The notes beneath the pieces were generated by a model, which was not told the DNA's origin, did no database searches, and saw nothing but the letters and a program-made list of their open reading frames with translations. Shown one piece after another: positions 8,383 to 18,200 of a stretch of DNA of 64,000 nt. Position 1 is the first letter of the stretch. Each line of letters begins with the position of its first letter. This stretch comes from Flavobacteriales bacterium (GTDB lineage Bacteria; Bacteroidota; Bacteroidia; UBA10329): assembly GCA_021741155.1 (NCBI GenBank), contig JAIOYP010000017.1, forward strand, positions 1 through 64,000. Direction: 5' to 3'. A program made the position numbers and the translations under genes.

Positions 8383-9261
8383 ATGGCTGATAATAAGGAA
8401 AGGAAAGGAAACTGGCGAAACCGACTGCGTGTAAAGTACCGGTTGGTAATTATGAATGAAGAAACGTTCAAGGAAAGAGCGAGCCTTCTTCTCACACCAA
8501 TGAATGTGATTGTACTAGGTGGTTCGTTGGCAATTTTTCTTGTGGTGGCGGTTACGTACATCATCGCTTTCACTCCTTTAAAGGAATATATTCCTGGTTA
8601 TTCGGATTCTGATTTGCGGATGCAGGTGTACCACAACACGCTTAGAACCGATTCGTTGGAGAAGGAATTGGCCATGAAGGACCTCTACCTTCAGAACATC
8701 AATCTGATTATTTCGGGCGGAGTGCCTGATCAGCAAACACAGGAACCCGACACTACGAAGGATTACGAGGGAATTGAGTTTACCAATTCGCAGGAGGATT
8801 CGGCCATGCGCGCCATGGTGGAGCAGGAAGAGCGTTACAACATTCAAAACTTGCAATTGGGCGTTCAGGCATCGGTAGAAAGCAACATCCGCAGCCTGTT
8901 TTTCTTTGCTCCGATAAAAGGAGACGTGACTGCTGGTTTCGACTCAAGGGAACGACATTATGCGGTTGATGTGGTGGCCAAGGAAAACGAGCCGATTAAA
9001 GCAACATTAGACGGAACTGTGATTCTTTCTACATGGACTTACGAAGCTGGAAACGTGATTGGTATTCAACATTCGAGCAATCTCACTTCATTCTACAAAC
9101 ATTGCTCTGCGCTATTGAAGAAAACAGGCGAATCTGTAAAGGCTGGCGAGGTAATTGGCATTGTGGGCAACTCTGGCGAGCTGAGCACTGGCCCTCACCT
9201 ACACTTTGAACTTTGGTTTAGTGGACGCCCAGTAAATCCGCAGGATTATATTGTGTTTTGA
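8383..9261 (+). CDS. M23 family metallopeptidase, membrane-anchored
   Basis: This 292-residue protein has a cytoplasmic basic N-terminus, one membrane segment (about residues 42-65, VIVLGGSLAIFLVVAVTYII), a short helical linker and a C-terminal LytM/M23 zinc peptidase domain (about 170-292). The metal ligands are present: His and Asp in RHYAVDVVA and the HxH in GPHLHFELW. It is therefore probably an active endopeptidase acting on peptidoglycan cross-links, not one of the degenerate activators. The ATG at 8383 follows an adjoining TTG. It is transcribed away from sprE from a shared intergenic region of about 130 bases. Confidence 0.9.
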   Translation: MADNKERKGNWRNRLRVKYRLVIMNEETFKERASLLLTPMNVIVLGGSLAIFLVVAVTYIIAFTPLKEYIPGYSDSDLRMQVYHNTLRTDSLEKELAMKDLYLQNINLIISGGVPDQQTQEPDTTKDYEGIEFTNSQEDSAMRAMVEQEERYNIQNLQLGVQASVESNIRSLFFFAPIKGDVTAGFDSRERHYAVDVVAKENEPIKATLDGTVILSTWTYEAGNVIGIQHSSNLTSFYKHCSALLKKTGESVKAGEVIGIVGNSGELSTGPHLHFELWFSGRPVNPQDYIVF

Positions 9262-9399
9262 GTTGCGGGTTCAGCGGCCCCATAGCCCAATGTCATTAAG
9301 TTAAGCCGGTTGAGATTGCTTCGTTCCACGAAAAACGGGGCAGGCTCTCGCAATTGTAGAAGTCAACTAATTCGGTAACAAACCAGTAAAGGTTTAGCT
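9262..9399 (+). other. Leader of the decayed IS110 element; dispersed-repeat remnant
   Basis: A 138-base non-coding stretch between the M23 gene and the transposase pseudogene. It contains GAGATTGCTTCGTTCC (about 9310) and, 20-odd bases later, CTCTCGCAAT, the two halves of a common hairpin-forming repeat of Bacteroidota. In IS110-family elements a structured guide (bridge) RNA is often encoded in the non-coding end beside the transposase. Whether any of it remains here cannot be told by eye. Confidence 0.35.
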
Positions 9400-10305
9400 A
9401 TGCGAATAAAAAAGTGTATTTATTGGTGTGGATATTTCTAAAGATTGGCTGGATGTTGCTATTTGTGCCGATGTCACAGAGCCGGTCACAGAAGTGTTTC
9501 AAGTGGAGAACAACCTCAAAGGCATCGGCAAGCTCATTAAGAAGTGTACAAAACTCAAGCTCCGACCTTGGGTCTGTTATTCAGCCGTTCCGGCATTAGA
9601 GATTAAGAACTCCATTGGGGTGACACGTGGTAAAACTGACCGCGTTGATGCCATCAGAATAGCCGTCTATGCAGCCACACACGTTCACAAACTGAAGCCG
9701 AGCAAGCTACCAGTGCCGTTCTGTTACAATTGAAATCAACGCTCACCTATCGTAATCAGTTGGGCAATATGTCCCGTCAGTGGCAGAACATGCTCAAAAG
9801 CCACCAGATCTCAACGGCCGTGATCGATAACAAGAAGATCGTCAGAGACATCGGAAAACAGGTCGTACAGCTCAAAAAGAAGGTCGTTGTGCTTAAAGCC
9901 CAGCTCATGGAGCTTATCCATGGGCAGGCCAATCTGGCCAAGAAATAGGATCAAGCAATAACAGTCAAAGGCGTTGGGCCGATAATCGCTTCACAGATGC
10001 TTGTGTTGACCAACAACTTTGCATCGTTCGAGAACGCCAGGAAATTCAACTGCTATGCAGGTCTAGCACCTTTTGAACATAGCTCGGGCAGCAGTATAAA
10101 AAGCAAGACCAGAACCAGCCCACTGCGCAACCGCAAGACCAAAGCGCTTTTATTGAACCGGGCCAACTCTGCAGCCGTTCACGATACTGAACTACGTAGC
10201 TATTTTAAACGCAAGACGGGTGAGGGAAAACACAGAATGGTTGTTCTCAACGCCATCGCTTGCAAACTTGTTTATCGCATTTTTGCAGTGGTGAACAGAC
10301 CTTAG
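9400..10305 (+). pseudogene. IS110-family transposase, multiply broken
   Basis: The pieces align end to end with an IS110 DEDD transposase. First comes the RuvC-like N-terminus (GVDISKDWLDV, then VPALEIKNS and GKTDRVDA). A middle helical part follows, and then the C-terminal Transposase_20 domain (VKGVGPIIASQML to LYAGLAPFEHSSGSS-like FNCYAGLAPFEHSSGSS). It is dead by several lesions. One surplus A in the run at 9408-9413 puts the ATG at 9400 out of frame. About 25 residues are missing between WVCY and SAVPALE, which removes the motif with the catalytic Glu. One base is missing near 9700. A TAG stands at 9946. Open segments remain at about 9428-9733, 9730-9948 and 9997-10305. Confidence 0.88.
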
Positions 10306-10364
10306 CCTTATGTTCAATCAGTCACTAAAAAAAAAGTTGCACAGGTCTTAGAATACACTGACCG

Positions 10365-10378
10365 GCCTGCCGGCAGGC
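10365..10378. repeat. Palindrome GCCTGCCGGCAGGC
   Basis: A perfect 14-base GC-rich palindrome in otherwise AT-rich intergenic sequence. It resembles dispersed CCTGCCGGCAGG elements of Bacteroidota and lies 60 bases after the IS110 remnant. Confidence 0.6.
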
Positions 10379-10381
10379 AGG

Positions 10382-10450
10382 GGTTTTCACAGAGAAAAGG
10401 AAAAATTTTCTGTGTCCATTCTGCGAATTCTGTGTTTCTGTGGCTATAAA
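10382..10450. repeat. Dispersed CACAGAG...CTGTGTTTCTGTGGCT element, copy 1
   Basis: CACAGAGAAAA (10388) pairs with TTTTCTGTG (10406) to form a hairpin, followed by two CTGTG repeats and TGTGGCTA. The same order of parts occurs at 59381-59442, and the tail also occurs at 28301-28337. It is therefore a short dispersed repeat of this genome, not chance. Confidence 0.6.
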
Positions 10451-10494
10451 AGTGTGTTTTCGAAAATACAGGTCATCATTTTTTTTAGTGCGTT

Positions 10495-10641
10495 TGCCCT
10501 GCAAGTTTCGCATTGAGTTGTGCCTAATTGGAAAAGCCCGTGTTTCTTTGGGAAAATCCTGTGCTAAATTGAAATAAACCCGCGCTTCTTCGAGAAAAAC
10601 ACGGGTTTCTTCGGCAAAAGCGGGAGTGTTCTAAAAAGTGT
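10495..10641 (-). repeat. Degenerate 21-bp tandem array downstream of the 10662 gene
   Basis: Units of exactly 21 bases begin at 10495, 10516, 10537, 10558, 10579, 10600 and 10621. The best conserved are CCCGTGTTTCTTTGGGAAAA, CCCGCGCTTCTTCGAGAAAA and CACGGGTTTCTTCGGCAAAA, while others keep only the CCTGTG...AAA outline. The array ends 21 bases from the stop codon of the minus-strand gene at 10662. No reading frame or spacer structure is associated, so it is not a CRISPR. Confidence 0.7.
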
Positions 10642-10659
10642 ATCACCCCTTTTTAGAAC
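10628..10659 (-). terminator. Hairpin after the minus-strand gene ending at 10662
   Basis: GTTCTAAAAAG and CTTTTTAGAAC form a perfect 11-base inverted repeat with a ten-base loop, immediately behind the stop codon. It is a good candidate for a terminator. It overlaps the last unit of the 21-bp array. Confidence 0.6.
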
Positions 10660-10661
10660 AG

Positions 10662-11255
10662 CTACTTGAAATTCTGGAACTTGCTCATCTTGTTCATGTG
10701 GGTCAACTTATTGAAGTAGTTACCCATGTTGACGGCAACTCCAAGCGCATGGCTATGATAGCCCGTGCCTTGAACATTCAAGTGAAAAAGATACCGAAAA
10801 GTTAGACTGCCTTTGAAAAACCACGTTCGAGCAGCCAACGTGGCGACAAATCCTGATGAAATATTTTCTCCATTTATCTGAACCCCGTACCCAACGCCTA
10901 GCCCCATTCCAATATCTGAACGAAAATCTCTTGTAGAATAATGACCGATATTGGCTTCTAGCACTGCGGGAATGTGGCCGTAGAAATAGGTCTTCTTAAT
11001 CCAAGTGTCTTTAATGTGAACTCCCAACGTGAGTGGCATGGTGGCCGCAAGCGAAAAATCTCCGTATTTGTTAACGAGATTTATCTGTGGATTGTAGAAA
11101 AGCCCAAATGCTGGAGACACGTTCTTCCTAATCATCAGAAGATGAGCCGATGCTCCAATGGAGTTTCTCCAACGGTCCTTTAGCGTTGCCTTTTTCTGCG
11201 CAAAACCAATGCTCGGAAGCATTAGAATGGCAATGAAGATTACCAGACGATTCAA
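10662..11255 (-). CDS. Hypothetical secreted, probably outer-membrane beta-barrel protein
   Basis: This 197-residue protein has a clear signal peptide (MNRLVIFIAILMLPSIGFAQ). The remainder alternates hydrophobic and polar residues with aromatic strand ends and many glycines (for example DIGMGLGVGYGVQINGENIS), as in small outer-membrane barrels of Bacteroidota. The last residues (KMSKFQNFK) show no T9SS sorting domain. I do not recognise a named family. It lies downstream of the giant T9SS cargo genes on the same strand, 64 bases from the nearest, so it may be the last gene of that transcription unit. A hairpin follows its stop. Confidence 0.7.
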   Translation of the reverse strand: MNRLVIFIAILMLPSIGFAQKKATLKDRWRNSIGASAHLLMIRKNVSPAFGLFYNPQINLVNKYGDFSLAATMPLTLGVHIKDTWIKKTYFYGHIPAVLEANIGHYSTRDFRSDIGMGLGVGYGVQINGENISSGFVATLAARTWFFKGSLTFRYLFHLNVQGTGYHSHALGVAVNMGNYFNKLTHMNKMSKFQNFK

Positions 11256-11318
11256 ACTATTTAGGTTTTTGGTCGACCCTTACAACGAAGAGAATGTGGA
11301 ATTGTTACCTAAGCCAAT

Positions 11319-14300
11319 TCAGCGGCTGCCCAAAACATGCAGAAATCCAGCTTCGCGAATGGGTTTCTCCGCATAATCGCAGAAGTCGAGCAAATAGTAG
11401 TAAACGCCATCATTAACCAGCGCACCGCTGACCTGAATGGTTCCGTCCCAGCCTTGATTCTGGTCTTCCCATTCATAAAGCAAGCGCCCCCAGCGACTGT
11501 AAATACGGCAACGGAAACAGGTTCCGCCCTTCTGTGGAAAATAGAACACATCATTAACCCCATCACCGTTAGGAGTGAATACGTTTGAAACCTCAATTCC
11601 CTCACAATCATCAATAGTGACATGAACAGAAGCCTTGTCGCTTGGACAATACGCGCTTTTCTGCTGAACGTAATACGTTGCTTCTGATGAAAGATGAGGT
11701 GTGATGTACACCGAACCCGTCTCGATGGGCGATTCCGAGAGTTCATCGTCATACCAATAAATAGTGCCATTTGCGGTGGCGATTAACTCGGCATAGCCGT
11801 CAGGACAAATGGCGGTATCGCTGACCAAGGGCGGCATCAGCGTGTTCTCGATCATCGTCACCGTGACAGGTGCAGAAACCATGGAGCAACCATTGGCATC
11901 AAAGGTTGTGAGCGAATACGTTCCTGATTCGTAAACCACCCATGCTGTGCCATCACCACCGTTCGGATTCCATTGATAAGAGGTCTGTCCGTCATTTGCC
12001 TCAAGGAGAATGGAATCACCCTCACACACGGTGGATGGCCCAACAACTGAGACTTCTGCCATTACTTCGGAAGCCACTACCACTACACTTGCTGGAGTTT
12101 GAATTCCGCACGAGGCGATTAAACAGGTGTAGATTCCAGCCTGACTGACGGTTTGCACAGGATTGCTTCCCGAAAGTGGTGGCTGCCATTCCAAGGCACT
12201 TCCAGGATTGGTGGTTGCCGTGAGTTCAATACTTGCTCCATCACACAGAATGGGTACAGTTTCAGTAAGAATGAAAGGTGTGGCATATTGCTCCACCTCC
12301 ACCGAATTGGAAACGATTTCGCATCCGTATTGATCGGTACGAATACAATAATAGATGCCCGAAGTGTTGACCGTTACGGTTGGATTATTGGCACCAAACG
12401 GCCCTGAAGGTCCTTCCCATTGGAACATTCCATTTCCGTTGCAGGTGAGGATGACGGAATCTTGTGGGCAGATGACTCCATTGCCAGGCGTGGTTATAAT
12501 TTCTGGCTGGGAAGCCACAGTAATCATAATCGACACGGTATCACCCGCACTTGCTATACATCCATATTCGTTGGAGTCCGAAATGGACGAAGAAACTGTG
12601 TAAAGTCCCACCAAACTGAGCCAAATACTATCATTTTCGACCATATCAACTCCGGGGCCGCTCCACACATAATTTGGGGCTTGTGACGCTATGAGCAATG
12701 TCGAATCTCCAGGACAAATATGATTCTCGCCTATGACCAACATGTCAATCGGGCTGATGTTTGGCAACGGATGCAACTCAACATATATCGAACGGGTTAT
12801 TTGCACAATATCCGTATCGCAATGATTGATTCTGATAACGGTGGCCTGTATCAGATAATTACCAGATTCCTCTGGAAAAAACTCGTTGTAAAAGGGTGCT
12901 AGACATGGCGTATTGGTAAGGTAATTAATCGTTTCGGGCGTTACCAACCACGCAACTTCCGCATCTTCAATGCACGCAGTAAGTCCAATTGGGTCCGTGA
13001 TTGTATCAAAGACATGAATCGCAAACGATTCTCCCTCACATATAGTGATGGAGTCATTCCCATCTTCATCTGTCAAGAAATCCATTTCAGGAACAATGAT
13101 TGGATAAAGACTATCGATGTTCACGCTGATATTATTTCCAGCCAAACAGTCATTCTCATCTTGATAATAGAACGAATAAATACCTCCTACGGAAGCCCAA
13201 ATCGAATCTGTATTTGAAGTAACTACCCCAGCCCAATGCGGTTCATAATTCCCGTATCCGCTACCAGTAAGTAATACCGAATCAGGCGAACATAGCTGTA
13301 TCTCATCGGGATTCAATGCCTGATTATTCACCACCACGTTATCCGAAATAAGCGGAGTCGGTGGATTTGGATTAATGATTACATGAATCGTATCGTCACT
13401 CACAAAACAGCCGTCAACGGAAGATTGTGTCACCCAATAATTGCCAGTTTGCCCCGCTTGGATTCCAAAGCCCGTACTTCCGTTCGACCATTGATAGGTG
13501 AAATCTGGACCAACACCTATTACGTTGGAGTATCTTCGAATAACGCCCAAAGAACAGAAGGTCAACGTGTCAGGACAGGTGATTCCACCAATACATACGC
13601 CTACAAACGGACGGTTGCAAGCTGAGCCCGACCTTCCGTAATAATCAAAAGGCGCTCTGGCTGTATCAAATATCTTGGTGATGTATGCATCGGAATTGCC
13701 TGCTGCTACCAGCTTCCGAAATTGCCGATATTCCGAATCACCGCAATACCCAGCATACAAGATGGGCAAAACCGTGTCGGTGCTGTGCAACTCAAAATCA
13801 TCAGGAACGGGAAGGAAAATCTTTTCAATATAGCTTCCAGCGATGATTGGCTGTCCGAAGGAATTGACGGTGATACCATTTCCAAAATCGTCCTTTCTGC
13901 CACCGAGCGAACGGCTCCATTGCCATTGCCCAGCCGCGCTATACTTGGCAGCAAACACATCCCAAAACCCAACGCTGTTGAATGTTCCTTCTCCGTACTC
14001 ATCGGCATAGGAGCCGAGTTTACACTTGAAATTTCCGACAATGAACGGATTATCGCTATTGTCCAAGGCCAGATTTCGTGATGAAACTTCACTGTCCGAA
14101 CCGTCTGAGGTTGTCCACAGCAGCGAACCGCTCGAACTGTATTTTGCCAAGAAGATTCCGTTGGGATATGGGTCAGAAAGTGTGACGTCAGGCGAACCGA
14201 AGAAAATCACATCCCCTTCAAAATCGCCCGTTAGATAAACGTTGCTGCTGGCATCTACGGCAATGCCATGAACCACATTCATTGCACCCGCACCAATCCG

Positions 14301-15125
14301 TTTGAACCATTGTTCGCTGCCGCTGCTGTTGTACTTCACCACGAAAATGGCGTTGTAGGTGTTGTTCAAATGGGTGTTATCAAAGGTGATGGTATCGGTA
14401 AACTGCCCCGTGACATAGACATTTCCCGAAGGGTCGCAGGCCACATCAATTCCCCTATCGGTTAAATGGGCCGAACCTTTCTTGGCCCAAAGGAAGTTGC
14501 CGTTTGCGTCCAACTTGGAGGTAAAGACATCCACCGAACCATTCATACTGGTTAGCGTTTGTGAACCGAAAGTGGCTGTTCCAGCAAACTCACCCGTGAT
14601 GACCACGTTGCCTGCGTTATCCACATTTATCCCGTTACCAATGTCCGATCCTGTTCCACCCGCACTTGTTGCCCACACGAATGTTCCAGCATTATCATAC
14701 TTCGCTACGAACACATCTTGAACACCAATAGAGGTTAAGGTCTGCGTTCCGAAAGTGGCCGTTCCGTAAAAGAAACCCGTGATGTAGCTGTTTCCTGAAG
14801 CATCGGTCTTTATGGAAAGTGCGCGATCCGAACCCGTACCTCCAGCCTTGATGGCCCATTGGAAAAATCCCGAAGGGTCGGTCTTGCAAATGAAGGCATC
14901 CGTCACTCCTGAAGAAGAAAGGGTAGTTGAACCGAACGCGGACGAGGCTGAAAAATAGCCCGTTGTGTAGGTGTTTCCATCTGAATCGATGGAAATGTCC
15001 ATTGCTTCATCTGTAGTTGCTCCGCCTGCCTGTTGCGCCCAGTATGGGGCTTGAGCAAAAGCCCCTCCACATACCGCGCACCACATGCACAGGCTGAAAA
15101 AAAACAAACTTGAACTGCGTATCAA
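11319..15125 (-). CDS. Giant secreted protein: SBBP beta-propeller repeats, Ig-like domains, type B T9SS sorting domain
   Basis: A 1268-residue cargo protein. A signal peptide ends at about residue 24 (GGAFAQ). Residues 28-480 carry a series of SBBP-type repeats, each near 50 residues with a core such as DNAGNVVITGEFAGTATFG. These fold as a beta-propeller. Residues 520-1170 hold Ig-like or PKD-like modules rich in paired Cys, with phrases such as CPDTLTFCS and GENHICPGDSTLL. The C-terminus VSNVFTPNGDGVNDVF ... WGRLLYEW ... GVYYYLLDF is the gliding-motility-type (CHU_C, type B) T9SS sorting domain. The protein should cross the outer membrane through T9SS and stay on or near the surface; a ligand cannot be named. 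It follows a similar giant on the same strand, 119 bases downstream. Confidence 0.88.
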   Translation of the reverse strand: MIRSSSLFFFSLCMWCAVCGGAFAQAPYWAQQAGGATTDEAMDISIDSDGNTYTTGYFSASSAFGSTTLSSSGVTDAFICKTDPSGFFQWAIKAGGTGSDRALSIKTDASGNSYITGFFYGTATFGTQTLTSIGVQDVFVAKYDNAGTFVWATSAGGTGSDIGNGINVDNAGNVVITGEFAGTATFGSQTLTSMNGSVDVFTSKLDANGNFLWAKKGSAHLTDRGIDVACDPSGNVYVTGQFTDTITFDNTHLNNTYNAIFVVKYNSSGSEQWFKRIGAGAMNVVHGIAVDASSNVYLTGDFEGDVIFFGSPDVTLSDPYPNGIFLAKYSSSGSLLWTTSDGSDSEVSSRNLALDNSDNPFIVGNFKCKLGSYADEYGEGTFNSVGFWDVFAAKYSAAGQWQWSRSLGGRKDDFGNGITVNSFGQPIIAGSYIEKIFLPVPDDFELHSTDTVLPILYAGYCGDSEYRQFRKLVAAGNSDAYITKIFDTARAPFDYYGRSGSACNRPFVGVCIGGITCPDTLTFCSLGVIRRYSNVIGVGPDFTYQWSNGSTGFGIQAGQTGNYWVTQSSVDGCFVSDDTIHVIINPNPPTPLISDNVVVNNQALNPDEIQLCSPDSVLLTGSGYGNYEPHWAGVVTSNTDSIWASVGGIYSFYYQDENDCLAGNNISVNIDSLYPIIVPEMDFLTDEDGNDSITICEGESFAIHVFDTITDPIGLTACIEDAEVAWLVTPETINYLTNTPCLAPFYNEFFPEESGNYLIQATVIRINHCDTDIVQITRSIYVELHPLPNISPIDMLVIGENHICPGDSTLLIASQAPNYVWSGPGVDMVENDSIWLSLVGLYTVSSSISDSNEYGCIASAGDTVSIMITVASQPEIITTPGNGVICPQDSVILTCNGNGMFQWEGPSGPFGANNPTVTVNTSGIYYCIRTDQYGCEIVSNSVEVEQYATPFILTETVPILCDGASIELTATTNPGSALEWQPPLSGSNPVQTVSQAGIYTCLIASCGIQTPASVVVVASEVMAEVSVVGPSTVCEGDSILLEANDGQTSYQWNPNGGDGTAWVVYESGTYSLTTFDANGCSMVSAPVTVTMIENTLMPPLVSDTAICPDGYAELIATANGTIYWYDDELSESPIETGSVYITPHLSSEATYYVQQKSAYCPSDKASVHVTIDDCEGIEVSNVFTPNGDGVNDVFYFPQKGGTCFRCRIYSRWGRLLYEWEDQNQGWDGTIQVSGALVNDGVYYYLLDFCDYAEKPIREAGFLHVLGSR

Positions 15126-15244
15126 CTGATGTCTGATTAGGCGATGTTAAAGAAAGTAGAACATTTTAATTTCTACCTAACCGTCAACAGATGTAACAAA
15201 CCAGTGAATAGTTACAATACAACCCGAAATAACTAAAGGGCGGT

Positions 15245-18200
15245 TTATCTCAGCAGGTTTACCCCTCCCGTGTATTGATGTTGATTACCATCCCAATCGA
15301 GCACCACAAACCGATAGACGTACTGCCCCGCCTCAACCTGTGCGCCTTTGTACGAGCCATCCCAATGAAAATCCTGTTCGTTAGATTCGAAAATCATTTC
15401 TCCCCAACGGTTAAATATCTGCATGTTATACTCAGTCAGATGCTCTCCAGCACCAAAAAAACTTTCGTTGCGGCCATCTCCGTTTGGGGTGAATGCAGAT
15501 GGAATGTAGAAGGAGAAATAAGGCTCCACCTTGACGATGTAAGAGACTCTATCTGTGCAGCCGAAATCTGTATTGACGATTAGCGTAATTACATACGTTC
15601 CTGTATCGGGATAAGTATGTTCTGGATTTTGGTCACTTGAAATCTGCCCGTCACCAAATGCCCAACTCCAAGTTGAAACGTTCTCGGTACTTAGGTCTGT
15701 AAACAAAAACAACGGATTGACGATGGAGGCCAATTTCTCAGGATCCGTACTGAATTTCGCTTGCGGAACGGGATGTACCGTAATCAACTCCAATTGTGAA
15801 AGCGAATCGACACAGCCATTCACGCTGGTCACATATAGGGTGACATCATACGTTGCAGAATCATGCGGCAAGGCCAAAATCGGGTCATAAAGGTGAACAG
15901 GATTTGGACTCAGCACATCGTCTGATTCATCACCTACATTCCATCTCCAACTTCCGATGGAATAAGGCGCAGGAATAGAAGATTGGTCTATCAAATTGAC
16001 AAGCAGTGGGTCGCATCCTTCCTGCGGATCGGCAGTGAATGCAACAGTTGGCAACGGCCAAACCTCCACCGTTTTTGTAATCGCATCTTCACAACCATGG
16101 TTGGTGATAATTGTAAGCTCTAAATTGTAGAAACCTGCCAAGGCATAATCATGTGTGCCATCAGGCGAGTTGGAAGTGCTGGCATCACCGAAATTGTATT
16201 GCCAAGAAACAATCTGGTCGTTAGATAGAACGGGCAAGGTTGATTGGTCAGTGTAAATAAGCGTTTGCAAATGGCAGTGCTGCAAATTGGCGGTATAATC
16301 TGCCACGGGCAATGGATGCACCAACGCATTGCCAAGCGAAATCACATCCTTGCAGCCCGCTGTATTGGTTATGGTAAGCGTAGCCCCGTAAGCTCCAAAC
16401 TGAGGGAAAGCAATTGCTGGAGATTGAATCTGAGAAGATTGTCCGTTTGAAAACGCCCACGCCCATTGACTAATGGCATACGAACCATTGGGATCCGATA
16501 AATCGGTGAACTGAACCGCCAACGGATAGCACACACTATCGAACGTAAAATTGGCAATCGGGGTCGGATAAACCTCTATCACATCATCAAACACATGCAC
16601 GCAACCACTGTCGGATGTCACCGTAAGTTGAATTGGATACGTTCCATCTGCCGCATAAGATTGATACCCGGGGTTGCTGCCGTAAAAAGTCTGTCCGTTG
16701 CCAAAACTCCATTGCCAAGTGGTAATATTCCCTTGCGGAATTGTTGACTGATCTGCGAAAAGGACAGAATCGGTTTCGCAGATATTGGTGAAACTGAAAT
16801 CAGCAGTTGGAACGGCATGAACAGAGATTAGATAATTCTCCGAATCGGTGCATCCGTGCTGCGTTTCAACCGAAAGCTGAACGGAATAATCGCCAAATCC
16901 AGCATAAAGATGGTTGGGAACTTGAGTGTCGTTGAGAATAGTGCCATCGCCCATGTTCCAATCGGAGGCCAATAATTGCCCAGGTGCTGCAACCGCTGTG
17001 GTTTCTGTGAACGTTATCGCTGCTCCATCGCACTGGTTTTGCCATTGCAATCCAGCCACAGGGTTTGGATATGCTTCCACCTGAAAAGTGGTATCAGTAG
17101 CGCAGCCAAGGTCGCTTTCCATGTAAAGAATCACGTTGTAAACACCTGCATTCACATAGGTATTCGTGGGAGAAACCGTGTTTGAAGTGTTGCCATCGCC
17201 AAAATCCCAATGGGTAGAAGCAATAGTGCCAGATTGTATGGAAGATGAATTAGTGAACGCGAACTGAGTACCAGCACACGCATCATTCACCGCAACCGAC
17301 ATAGATGGTCTCACACTTATAATGACCTGACGCGTGATGCTATCCGTACATCCGAACTGATCCTGCACAAGCAATTGAACTGGGAATGTTCCTGCGGCCG
17401 AGAATGTGTGCTGAACGGAAGCTCCATTTAAGGTTGAACCTTCCACATCCCATTGCCACGAATTAATGGTTCCGTCTCCTGCCACGGAAGCGTCCAAAAG
17501 ATTGGTTGGGTCGTTGACGCAAGTTGTAGGATAGGTGAAATCTGCTTGCGGCAATACAAAAACCACTGCGCTACTTTGGGTGGACGCTGAACAGCCATTG
17601 GCAGAGGTCACGGTCAAATCTACTGTATGAGTTGCCGCTGTTGTAAATTGATGTGTAGGGTTTTGTGCCGAGCTCGTATTCCCATCGCCAAAATCCCAAC
17701 TCCAAGCGGTAATCGTTCCTGAAGCAATGGTGGTTCCATCCACGAAATCGCTTGAAACGCCAAGACACTCATCGGCAACCGTAAAATCGGCTGATGGCAA
17801 CGGGTCTACTGTTACTTGCAGCGGAATACTATCTAAGCAACCAAAGCTTGTTTCTACCACCAAAAGCACATCGAAGGTTCCTGCGGTGGCATAGGTATGT
17901 GTCGGATTCTGAACAGAACTTGTGTTCCCATCGCCAAAATCCCAATCCCACGAAACGATGGTGCCATCGTTGGCGATGGAGTTATCGGCAAAAGCAACTT
18001 CCTCACCCAAACAGACCGAATTGGGGTTGACGTTGGTTGTATTTACTCCAGAAACTGTAAACGTTGGGGTCGGAATCTCATAGATTTCGACCGAATCGAT
18101 AAACGTGCGGCAAAAAGCATCATTTACCGTATAGGTATAAACTCCCGCTGGCAATCCTGAAATAGGATTAGTGGTCAGTCCGCCTGGTTGCCATTCATAA

